Positions 1 to 5,338 of a stretch of 5,403 bases of DNA are shown piece by piece. Location of the stretch: assembly GCA_023412275.1 (NCBI GenBank), contig JAEYNY010000026.1:1-5403 (forward strand). The letters run 5' to 3'. The notes below the pieces were generated by a model. The model saw only the letters and a list, made by a program, of their open reading frames with translations. It was not told the DNA's origin and ran no database searches. How positions within the stretch are numbered: the first letter of the stretch is position 1; each line of letters opens with the position of its first letter. The translations under genes and the position numbers were made by a program. The stretch comes from Bacillota bacterium (GTDB lineage: Bacteria; Bacillota; Clostridia; Acetivibrionales; DSM-1351).

Positions 1-65
1 TTAACGATATTTACGAAATCCTTTACGTCGTTAATAGATTTTAAAGAAATATCAAATGATTTCAT
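1..65 (-). CDS. HPr-family (HPr-like) protein, N-terminal fragment cut by the window edge
   Basis: Reading the minus strand from the ATG at 65 gives MKSFDISLKSINDVKDFVNI and then V before the window ends, so only 21 codons are visible. The pattern (K-S-F-x-I-x-L near the start, then a helix-like NDVKDFVNIV) resembles the short HPr-family proteins of Clostridia annotated as phosphocarrier proteins. Canonical HPr carries the phosphorylated His in a G-I-H-A-R-P segment at about residues 13-18. Aligned here, that stretch reads I-N-D-V-K-D, with no His, so this is probably a regulatory or degenerate HPr-fold protein rather than a sugar phosphotransferase carrier. An AAGGAGGA ribosome binding site lies 8 bases upstream. 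An in-frame ATG at 74 overlaps that site and is unlikely to be the start. The gene is divergent from everything else here. Identification rests on 21 residues, so the family call is moderate. Confidence 0.7.
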   Translation of the reverse strand, partial: MKSFDISLKSINDVKDFVNIV

Positions 66-73
66 ATTATCCA

Positions 74-81
74 TCCTCCTT
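74..81 (-). promoter_or_regulatory. Ribosome binding site of the HPr-like gene
   Basis: The minus strand reads AAGGAGGA here, a near-perfect Shine-Dalgarno with 8 bases to the ATG at 65. It decides the start: the in-frame upstream ATG at 74 falls inside this motif and cannot use it. Confidence 0.8.
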
Positions 82-120
82 ATAATTAAGGTAAAAAACA
101 ATTATTTTTTTTACATTTTA

Positions 121-149
121 ATATTACCCGCTTTTCAAATATTAGTCAA
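121..149 (-). promoter_or_regulatory. Sigma-A-type promoter for the HPr-like gene
   Basis: On the minus strand, TTGACT (149-144) is followed by a 17-base spacer and TAATAT (126-121). This is close to the TTGACA/TATAAT consensus with ideal spacing. Transcription would begin near 114, leaving a leader of about 50 bases before the ATG at 65. No operator is evident between promoter and start. Confidence 0.65.
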
Positions 150-340
150 TGAAGATGTTTGAAACCAGGGTAAATCTTTACAAAAAAATACCATGAAGTG
201 CTACTATATAAAGGGTTTGGAAGGTCGTTGTGCATTTCTTACAAAGTTTGGGCAATGTTTTCATTCAATAATTTCTTAAAAAAAATGTTTGGATTAAGAC
301 AAGGTTGGTAGTGAATTTTATAGCTATGGTGCAACTCATT
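150..340. other. AT-rich divergent intergenic spacer, no gene supported
   Basis: Together with its flanks this forms the nearly 390-base gap between the divergent HPr-like gene and the glycosyltransferase. It is AT-rich with A- and T-runs. A weak plus-strand promoter-like pair exists (TTTACA at 177-182 and TACTAT at 202-207, 19-base spacer). The only readable small frame (193-279, 28 codons) lacks a ribosome binding site. I see no tRNA, terminator or riboswitch that I can name. Confidence 0.5.
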
Positions 341-349
341 TGATATAAT
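341..349 (+). promoter_or_regulatory. Candidate extended -10 promoter for the glycosyltransferase
   Basis: TGATATAAT is an exact extended -10 element (TG-N-TATAAT). No good -35 box lies 16-18 bases upstream, which extended -10 promoters can tolerate. Transcription would start near 356, giving a leader of about 100 bases. A weaker alternative is TTGTAA (355-360) with TATTAA (378-383), 17-base spacer. Confidence 0.45.
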
Positions 350-393
350 ATTTATTGTAAAATAATAACATATGTAGTATTAAATTGAACCAA

Positions 394-412
394 ATTATCA
401 AAAAAAGATAAT
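394..412. repeat. Perfect inverted repeat ATTATC / GATAAT around an A7 loop
   Basis: ATTATC (394-399), seven A residues, then GATAAT (407-412) form a perfect 6-base inverted repeat. A second complementary pair, CCAAA (390-394) and TTTGG (419-423), flanks it, so a longer imperfect stem is possible in the leader RNA. It has no T-run and so is not a terminator. It could be an operator or a leader structure, or chance in AT-rich DNA. Confidence 0.35.
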
Positions 413-447
413 AAAGCCTTTGGAATCTTAGAACGTCTAGTGTAAAA

Positions 448-464
448 AGGAGGTGCAATTTATA
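448..464 (+). promoter_or_regulatory. Shine-Dalgarno that points to an AUA start for the glycosyltransferase
   Basis: AGGAGG occupies 448-453. The only conventional start nearby in frame, GTG at 453-455, overlaps its last base and cannot be served by it. The in-frame codon at ideal spacing (8 bases) is ATA at 462-464, giving an M-K-N-E-L N-terminus. The next conventional start, TTG at 474, is 20 bases away, too far. Either AUA is used, or an ATG has mutated or been misread as ATA. Confidence 0.55.
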
Positions 465-1397
465 AAAAACGAGTTGATACATAGCCAAGATATAAGTAGT
501 CTTCCTGCCATATCTGTTATTATTCCGGCTTATAATGCGGAAAAATATCTTGAAAGATGCCTTAATTGTATAACTAACCAGAGTTATCCCAAAGAAAAAA
601 TGGAGATTATTGTTGTGGACAATAATTCAACGGACAATACGGCTGAAATTATAAAATCTTTTAATGTCAGGTATGTATTTAATGAGAAAAAAGGCCCATC
701 ACCTTCAAGAAACAAGGGAATATCACTTGCCACGGGAGAATATCTGATTTTTACAGATTCCGACTGTCTGGCAGATAGTGATTTTGTTCTGAATCATGTT
801 AACGCTCATTTGAATTTGAAAAAAAATAATTCAAAAGTAAAAATGGTTGGCGGGGGAATAGGGGGCTATAACAAAAACTTCTGGGCGGTATGTGATGACT
901 TCTGTTCATGGTCTGCGTACCATCCGGCTTTGGAAACAAAAATAAACAACAGTTATTTTCCCTCGGCCAATATCAGTATTCCAAGAAGCCTCATCGAAGA
1001 AATAGGCGTATTCAATGAGGAATTGAAGACAGGAGAAGATGTTGATTTTTGTTTAAGAGTAACATACAGGGGATACCAACTGTATTTTGAACCTAAAGCA
1101 AAAGTTCTTCACATTAACAGGGATACATTCAGTGAATTTATGGCACATGGAAAGTCCTGGGCGAAACCTGTCGCCAGCCCTGAAAATGAAAACAGTCAAG
1201 AGGATAAATCTGGTGGGTTGATGAAACTTCTATCTATATACGCCCAAAATTATATTAAGTCCATACTGGAAGTAATTTCTTACGGATTCAAGGCAAAACG
1301 CTTCTACGTAATTTTCTTTATTCCCTTTATTGTACTCTATAAAACTTATTTTGCTTATCATCGTATGTTGTTCAGAATAGAAGATGCCAGGAAGTAG
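453..1397 (+). CDS. Family 2 (GT-A fold) glycosyltransferase, probably membrane-associated
   Basis: This encodes about 311-314 residues that transfer a sugar from a nucleotide-sugar donor to an unknown acceptor. Numbering from the likely ATA at 462, the Rossmann-like GT-A core begins with I-S-V-I-I-P-A-Y-N (17-25). It continues with VVDNNSTDNT (51-60, donor-binding Asp53), a G-P-S-P-S-R-N-K-G segment (78-86) and the metal-binding DSD at 99-101. A GEDVDF motif near 191-196 matches the acceptor-side E-D of GT2 enzymes and supplies the probable catalytic base. The C-terminus has a basic then hydrophobic stretch (about 275-300, FYVIFFIPFIVLY), suggesting one membrane anchor or re-entrant helix. 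The 453 boundary given here is the first conventional start (GTG), but the Shine-Dalgarno favours ATA at 462. The gene ends at TAG 1395-1397 with no terminator before the pectate lyase. The acceptor (glycoprotein, lipid or polysaccharide) cannot be told from sequence. Confidence 0.85.
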   Translation: MQFIKNELIHSQDISSLPAISVIIPAYNAEKYLERCLNCITNQSYPKEKMEIIVVDNNSTDNTAEIIKSFNVRYVFNEKKGPSPSRNKGISLATGEYLIFTDSDCLADSDFVLNHVNAHLNLKKNNSKVKMVGGGIGGYNKNFWAVCDDFCSWSAYHPALETKINNSYFPSANISIPRSLIEEIGVFNEELKTGEDVDFCLRVTYRGYQLYFEPKAKVLHINRDTFSEFMAHGKSWAKPVASPENENSQEDKSGGLMKLLSIYAQNYIKSILEVISYGFKAKRFYVIFFIPFIVLYKTYFAYHRMLFRIEDARK

Positions 1398-1553
1398 ACC
1401 GAAAATGTTCTTAACTTTATATCCGGGAATATCCAAATCATCGGAAACTCTCTAATTTGTAACCATCTTATGAATAGGTCGGAAAGTGCCCTGCTGAAGT
1501 GCTCTTCATGCGGGTAGTTGAAAATACACAGAACAAAATAATCAAATAAATTT
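1398..1553 (+). other. Leader region upstream of the pectate lyase, function unknown
   Basis: These bases separate the glycosyltransferase stop from the pectate lyase ribosome binding site. No sigma-A promoter with a good -35/-10 pair is apparent, and no intrinsic terminator with a T-run. TCGGAAA occurs twice (1441-1447 and 1479-1485). The second copy sits just upstream of an imperfect hairpin at 1489-1514. The region could be read through from upstream or contain an alternative-sigma promoter that I cannot identify. Confidence 0.4.
1489..1514 (+). ncRNA. Imperfect hairpin in the pectate lyase leader, unassigned
   Basis: CCC-T-GC-TGAAG (1489-1499), loop TGCT, then CTTCA-T-GC-GGG (1504-1514) pair to give a 10-base-pair stem with one single-base bulge on each arm. 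No T-run follows, so it is not an intrinsic terminator. It lies about 40 bases before the ribosome binding site. It may be an mRNA-stabilising or regulatory structure. I do not recognise it as a named riboswitch class. Confidence 0.4.
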
Positions 1554-1561
1554 AAAGGAGG
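1554..1561 (+). promoter_or_regulatory. Ribosome binding site of the pectate lyase
   Basis: AAAGGAGG lies 7 bases before the ATG at 1569. It is a near-consensus site and fixes the start, which also opens directly into the signal peptide. Confidence 0.85.
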
Positions 1562-1568
1562 TATTTTT

Positions 1569-3818
1569 ATGTTAAAAAAAATAAAAATTTTTCTTCTGGC
1601 CGGGGCCGTCATGGTGCAATCCCTTGTGGGACTTGGCGCGGTTAATACAGCTCAAGCGGCAGAAAATGGACTATTTGGTCTGATTGGTTTTGCTACGATG
1701 AATGGTGGAACCATAGGAGGTGCAGGAGGAAAAGAGGTAACGGTAAAAAGTGCCACAGAGATGTCAGATCTTTTAAACCAGAGAAAAAAGGACGCTGATA
1801 CTTCTCCGCTGATCATAAAAGTAGCATCCAAGCTTACCGGTACAGGTGCAATTGGAGTTAAAGAGGTTTCAAACGTTTTAATAATCGGTGTAGGCAGTAG
1901 CGGAGAATTGGAAGGAGTAGGGCTTAATATTGTAAAAGCCAACAATATTATTGTTCAAAATCTGAAGATCCACCATACTCTGGCACCTACCGACTGTATA
2001 GGAATTGAGGACAGCAAAAATGTCTGGATTGACCATTGTGAGTTATACAACATGATAGGTGACTGCAATGGCGACGGCAAGGTGGATGAGAAGGGCGATA
2101 TTTCCGGTGGTGATGTAGACTGGTATGATGGCTTGTTGGATTGTAAAAAAGACAGTGCATATATTACAGTTTCTTGGAACTACTTTCATGATTCCTTTAA
2201 AACAAGTCTTGTTGGATCATCTGACACTGACAACTATGACAGGAAAATGACATATCACCATAATGTGTTTAAAAACCTAAAGGAACGCTTGCCTAGCTAC
2301 AGATTCGGAACAGGACATATATTCAGCAACTATTATGCTGATGTGTTGAATAGTGCTGTAAATTCAAGAATGGGAGCTAAACTCAAAGTTGAAAGCAATT
2401 ACTTCGAAAGAGTTGGTTCAGGCGCAATTAATGAAGAATCCGGAATGGCAGCAGGCCCAATAGGATCGTACAACAGTGATTCAATAGGATACTACGATGT
2501 TAAGGACAATACATACGTAAGCTGTAAGGGTAATCAACCTACAACCTCAACTTGCAGCTATATACCACCATATGATTATACAGGCTACCTGACTCCTGCA
2601 AGCCAGGTAAAGGAACTGGTTACACAGTATGCAGGCGTGGGTAAGCTGGATGGTTCAAATCCCACTAATCCAACTGACCCTACTGAACCTACCGATCCAC
2701 AAGATCCGGGCCAAACAATAAAATGCGGTGATATAAATGGTGATGGCAATATAGATACCATTGACTTTGCAACATTAAAAATGTATCTGCTTGGACAGTC
2801 GGTTACAATAAAAACCGATGCTTCTGACCTTGATTGCGATAAGGTAGTAACAATCCTTGATCTTGCAATATTAAAGAAATATTTGCTTGGACAGGTAACT
2901 ACTCTGCCTGTTAATAATGGAACCACCGATCCCGGTGGAAACACTAATCCCACAGAAGGCGATATTACAATTGAACCTAATGGCTCAATGACTTTACAAC
3001 AGGCTGTTGACAGTATTAAAGCCGGCAAGACAATTTACCTTAAGAGCGGTACGTATTCATTTTCCAAGACAGTAACCATAGCTGAGGGTAACAATGGAAA
3101 TGAGGGCAGTATGAAAAATATAGTTGTTCTGGGTAATGAAAAGGCAGTATTGGATTTTTCCGGGATGGCATTTAATTCATCCAACAGGGGAGTAATATTG
3201 GCCGGAAACTACTGGAACATAAAGGGCATTAAGATTCAGAAAGCCGGTGATAACGGAATGCTGTTGGCAGGAAACAATAACGTAATTGAAGACTGTGAGT
3301 TTTATGCAAACAGTGATTCAGGTCTGCAAATTTCAAGGTTTAATTCAAGCTACAACACTATAGCACAATGGCCAAGCAATAATACTGTAAGAAATTGTTA
3401 TTCACACAGCAACTATGATCCTGACAATGGTGAGGATGCCGACGGTTTTGCAGCAAAACTTACCTGTGGTCAGGGTAATAAGTTTATCGGCTGTATATCC
3501 AAATATAATGTTGATGACGGTTGGGATCTGTATACAAAAGACGACACCGGACCAATCGGTTCAGTTTATTTTGAAAACTGTGAAGCAAGCTATAACGGAA
3601 AGACTGAAAACGGTTCTTCAACCACTGACAGTGACGGAAACGGATTCAAGTTGGGCGGCAGTAGCATCAGTGTTAATCACAAATTAGTTAATTGTAAGGC
3701 ATTTAATAATAAGAAGCACGGTTTTACCTGGAACAGCAATCCCGGTATTTTAACACTGATAGGATGTCAGGCAAGCGGTAACGGCGGGAACGACTTTGAG
3801 AAGGTAGCTAATCAATAA
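1569..3818 (+). CDS. Secreted cellulosomal pectate lyase, PL1 - dockerin - PL9
   Basis: This 749-residue extracellular enzyme should cleave homogalacturonan by calcium-dependent beta-elimination. Residues 1-30 are a signal peptide (MLKKIK, hydrophobic core, A-Q-A cleavage before Ala31). Residues about 35-360 are a PL1 parallel beta-helix: WIDHCE (153-158), YDGLLD (186-191, calcium-binding Asp187 and Asp191), SWNYFHDSFKTSLVG, and R-L-P-S-Y-R (240-245), matching the RxPxxR motif whose first Arg is the catalytic base in PelC. A Pro/Thr linker (362-384) leads to a type I dockerin (387-442), then a short Gly/Asn/Thr linker. Residues about 465-749 are a PL9 lyase: ADGFAAKL (Asp625), V-D-D-G-W-D (Asp649, Asp650, Asp653) and GNGFKLGG (Lys694) match the calcium ligands and catalytic Lys of Pel9A, with the spacing Asp625-Asp649 identical to that enzyme. 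Both catalytic modules look intact. The internal dockerin is unusual, as most are C-terminal. An extra acidic loop sits at 164-178. Confidence 0.93.
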   Translation: MLKKIKIFLLAGAVMVQSLVGLGAVNTAQAAENGLFGLIGFATMNGGTIGGAGGKEVTVKSATEMSDLLNQRKKDADTSPLIIKVASKLTGTGAIGVKEVSNVLIIGVGSSGELEGVGLNIVKANNIIVQNLKIHHTLAPTDCIGIEDSKNVWIDHCELYNMIGDCNGDGKVDEKGDISGGDVDWYDGLLDCKKDSAYITVSWNYFHDSFKTSLVGSSDTDNYDRKMTYHHNVFKNLKERLPSYRFGTGHIFSNYYADVLNSAVNSRMGAKLKVESNYFERVGSGAINEESGMAAGPIGSYNSDSIGYYDVKDNTYVSCKGNQPTTSTCSYIPPYDYTGYLTPASQVKELVTQYAGVGKLDGSNPTNPTDPTEPTDPQDPGQTIKCGDINGDGNIDTIDFATLKMYLLGQSVTIKTDASDLDCDKVVTILDLAILKKYLLGQVTTLPVNNGTTDPGGNTNPTEGDITIEPNGSMTLQQAVDSIKAGKTIYLKSGTYSFSKTVTIAEGNNGNEGSMKNIVVLGNEKAVLDFSGMAFNSSNRGVILAGNYWNIKGIKIQKAGDNGMLLAGNNNVIEDCEFYANSDSGLQISRFNSSYNTIAQWPSNNTVRNCYSHSNYDPDNGEDADGFAAKLTCGQGNKFIGCISKYNVDDGWDLYTKDDTGPIGSVYFENCEASYNGKTENGSSTTDSDGNGFKLGGSSISVNHKLVNCKAFNNKKHGFTWNSNPGILTLIGCQASGNGGNDFEKVANQ
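2058..2102 (+). other. EF-hand/dockerin-like acidic loop inside the PL1 domain
   Basis: Residues 164-178 read GDCNGDGKVDEKGDI, between WIDHCE and YDGLLD. The spacing D165, N167, D169, G170, V172, D173 matches positions 1, 3, 5, 6, 8 and 9 of an EF-hand or dockerin calcium loop, and resembles the true dockerin loop of the same protein (GDINGDGNID). Position 12 is Gly rather than Asp or Glu, with Asp next to it. It probably binds calcium or stabilises a surface loop near the active site; this is inference. Confidence 0.5.
2658..2708 (+). repeat. Pro/Thr-rich linker repeat between PL1 and dockerin
   Basis: Residues 364-380 are an x-P-T / x-P-x tandem (N-P-T, D-P-T, E-P-T, D-P-Q-D-P) encoded by degenerate 9-base units. 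This is a typical flexible, possibly O-glycosylated linker of cellulosomal enzymes. It marks the end of the PL1 module. Confidence 0.75.
2727..2894 (+). other. Type I dockerin domain with two calcium-loop repeats
   Basis: Two repeats of about 22 residues each carry a calcium loop followed by a helix ending in L-K-x-Y-L-L-G. Repeat 1 is D388-I-N-G-D-G-N-I-D-T-I-D then FATLKMYLLG. Repeat 2 is D420-L-D-C-D-K-V-V-T-I-L-D then LAILKKYLLG. The domain should dock onto a scaffoldin cohesin on the cell surface. The residues at loop positions 10-11 (T-I and I-L) are largely hydrophobic, closer to the C. cellulolyticum type (Ala-Leu/Ile) than the Ser-Thr of C. thermocellum. Repeat 2 departs from consensus: Lys instead of Gly at position 6 and Thr instead of Asp/Asn at position 9. 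Confidence 0.93.
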
Positions 3819-3848
3819 TTATTCTAAAAATATCACAGTAGCTTAGTG

Positions 3849-3878
3849 TTGAAATAAATACGCCATTAATGTTATACT
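3849..3878 (+). promoter_or_regulatory. Sigma-A promoter with extended -10 for mtaB
   Basis: TTGAAA (3849-3854), an 18-base spacer and TATACT (3873-3878) match the sigma-A consensus at five of six bases each. The -10 is preceded by TG-T, making an extended -10. Transcription should start near 3885, about 56 bases before the ATG at 3941. mtaB therefore has its own promoter after the pectate lyase. No intrinsic terminator with a T-run is visible in 3819-3848. Confidence 0.6.
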
Positions 3879-3940
3879 TTCTTAATATATATGAAACCAT
3901 ATGAAGTGAATAAAATAAAAAATGAGGATTGAAAGCATTA

Positions 3941-5251
3941 ATGAAAAAAGTAGCTTTTTATACATTAGGTTGTAAAGTTAATCAATACGAATCGGAAGCA
4001 GTTTCTTCAATATTTGAGGAAAACGGATATGAAGTAGTTTCTTTTGAACAGGCTTCAGATGTTTATATAATAAATACATGTACGGTTACAAATCTAAGTG
4101 ACAGAAAATCCAGACAGGCTATCAGAAAGGCGAAGAAAACAAATCCCGATTCTATTGTTATTGTTATGGGTTGCTATGCACAGACGTCCTCAGAAGAAGT
4201 TTTAAAGATTCCAGGTGTCAATATGGTTATAGGCACTAAGGACCGCGTCAGAATTATGGACTATGTAGAAAGAATTGAAGCAGGTGAATGCAGAATAAAT
4301 GTTGTTGACAATATAATGGCTTCAAGGTCTTTCGAGGAGCTTAAATTAAGTACATATAAAGAGCGGACAAGGGCTTACCTGAAAATACAGGAAGGGTGTA
4401 GCCAGTTTTGTGCCTATTGTATAATTCCTTATGCAAGGGGGCCTATACGAAGCAGAAAACCGGATGATATAATAGAAGAAGTAAAGCATCTTGCAGACAG
4501 TGGATTTTTAGAGGTTGTATTAACTGGTATCCATCTGGCTTCATATGGTAGAGAGCTAGGGGATACCAATCTGCTTGATATTATTGAGAAAATACACAGT
4601 ATTGACGGGATTAAAAGAATACGGTTGGGTTCTATAGAACCTACTACAATTACAAAAGAATTTGTTGAAGCTGCTGGCAGGCTGCCAAAGCTCTGTCCGC
4701 ACTTTCATTTGTCATTGCAAAGCGGTTGTGATAAAACCCTGGCTGAAATGAACAGAAAATATAACACTGATGAATATAGAAAAAGTGTGGAGCTACTTAA
4801 AAACAATATTCCTGATGTTGCAATCACTACCGACTTGATGGTAGGTTTTCCAGGTGAATCTGAAGAGGACTTTTTAAAGTCCCGTGATTTTGCGGAAGAA
4901 ATTGGGTTTTCTAAAATTCACGTATTTAAATATTCACCAAGAAAGGGAACCCCTGCTGCAGAAATGAAAAATCAGGTAAGCCCCGAAGAAAAGGAAAGAA
5001 GAAGCGAAATAATGCTGGCCCTCTCGGATGAGCTTGAAAAAAAATATCTTGAAAAGTATGTGGGAAGGGATATGGAAGTTTTATACGAGCAGGAGATGCA
5101 CGATGAAGACGGCTATATTGAAGGGTTGACAAATAATTATATTCGGGTAATGGCAAAAGGTGATATTAGTCTTAAGGGCAAACTGGCACAAACAATATTG
5201 TCAAAAGTTAATGGAGTGTTATTTGAAGGAAAAATTGTTGCAAAAGCCTGA
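3941..5251 (+). CDS. mtaB: tRNA (N6-threonylcarbamoyladenosine-C2) methylthiotransferase MtaB
   Basis: This cytoplasmic radical-SAM enzyme adds a methylthio group to t6A37 of tRNAs reading ANN codons, giving ms2t6A (B. subtilis homologue YqeV). The 436 residues have the three family domains. The N-terminal MTTase domain has Cys11 (T-L-G-C-K-V-N-Q-Y), Cys47 (N-T-C-T-V-T-N) and Cys78 (M-G-C-Y-A-Q), which bind one 4Fe-4S cluster. The radical-SAM core has Cys153, Cys157 and Cys160 (EGCSQFCAYC) for the second cluster. A C-terminal TRAM domain (about 370-432, from VGRDMEVLYE) binds tRNA. The T-L-G-C-K-V-N opening and the length fit MtaB rather than MiaB or RimO. I chose the ATG at 3941. A TTG at 3929 is in frame but lies directly after the GAGGA motif (3924-3928), so it cannot use it. 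From ATG the spacing is a rather long 12 bases. The gene has its own promoter and is followed at 87 bases by ireB. Confidence 0.93.
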   Translation: MKKVAFYTLGCKVNQYESEAVSSIFEENGYEVVSFEQASDVYIINTCTVTNLSDRKSRQAIRKAKKTNPDSIVIVMGCYAQTSSEEVLKIPGVNMVIGTKDRVRIMDYVERIEAGECRINVVDNIMASRSFEELKLSTYKERTRAYLKIQEGCSQFCAYCIIPYARGPIRSRKPDDIIEEVKHLADSGFLEVVLTGIHLASYGRELGDTNLLDIIEKIHSIDGIKRIRLGSIEPTTITKEFVEAAGRLPKLCPHFHLSLQSGCDKTLAEMNRKYNTDEYRKSVELLKNNIPDVAITTDLMVGFPGESEEDFLKSRDFAEEIGFSKIHVFKYSPRKGTPAAEMKNQVSPEEKERRSEIMLALSDELEKKYLEKYVGRDMEVLYEQEMHDEDGYIEGLTNNYIRVMAKGDISLKGKLAQTILSKVNGVLFEGKIVAKA

Positions 5252-5267
5252 TAAATGAGGTAATATT

Positions 5268-5294
5268 ATGGTATATGGCCTTATGAAAATTTAG
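5268..5294 (+). other. Possible 8-codon leader ORF before ireB
   Basis: TGAGGT (5256-5261) stands 6 bases before an ATG at 5268 that opens the short frame M-V-Y-G-L-M-K-I and ends at TAG 5292-5294. It may be a chance frame or a minimal leader peptide between mtaB and ireB. Nothing in the peptide suggests attenuation (no runs of regulatory codons, no terminator hairpin after it). Confidence 0.2.
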
Positions 5295-5326
5295 GAAAAG
5301 TTGGATATTGATTAGAGGTAACTGGG

Positions 5327-5334
5327 AAGGTGAT
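5327..5334 (+). promoter_or_regulatory. Ribosome binding site of ireB
   Basis: AAGGTGAT, part of the anti-16S consensus AAGGAGGTGAT, lies just upstream of the ATG at 5339, with 8 bases between the AAGG core and the start. Confidence 0.65.
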
Positions 5335-5338
5335 ATAA

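Noticed and set aside
193..279. 28-codon plus-strand frame starting at an ATG with three Cys
   Set aside because: It is preceded by an A-run with no Shine-Dalgarno, and the peptide has no recognisable features. In AT-rich intergenic DNA such frames arise by chance.
1398..1568. Cyclic-di-GMP, purine or cobalamin riboswitch in the pectate lyase leader
   Set aside because: The conserved cores of these classes as I know them are not present. Only a generic hairpin and a TCGGAAA repeat are seen.
1230..1612. Minus-strand frames of 68 and 84 codons around the glycosyltransferase end and the pectate lyase leader
   Set aside because: Both overlap real plus-strand coding ends, lack plausible ribosome binding sites and resemble no protein family I know.
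2585..3028. 147-codon open frame on the minus strand opposite the dockerin
   Set aside because: It is the shadow of the linker/dockerin coding sequence (its V-G-S repeats mirror the Pro/Thr linker codons) and has no ribosome binding site.
3415..3687. 90-codon plus-strand frame within the PL9 module
   Set aside because: It overlaps the PL9 catalytic motifs in another frame, which are clearly the coded ones. It is a frame shadow.
3827..3852. Possible terminator after the pectate lyase
   Set aside because: Only a short weak inverted repeat around AGTAGCTTAGTG is present and no T-run follows, so I do not call a terminator.
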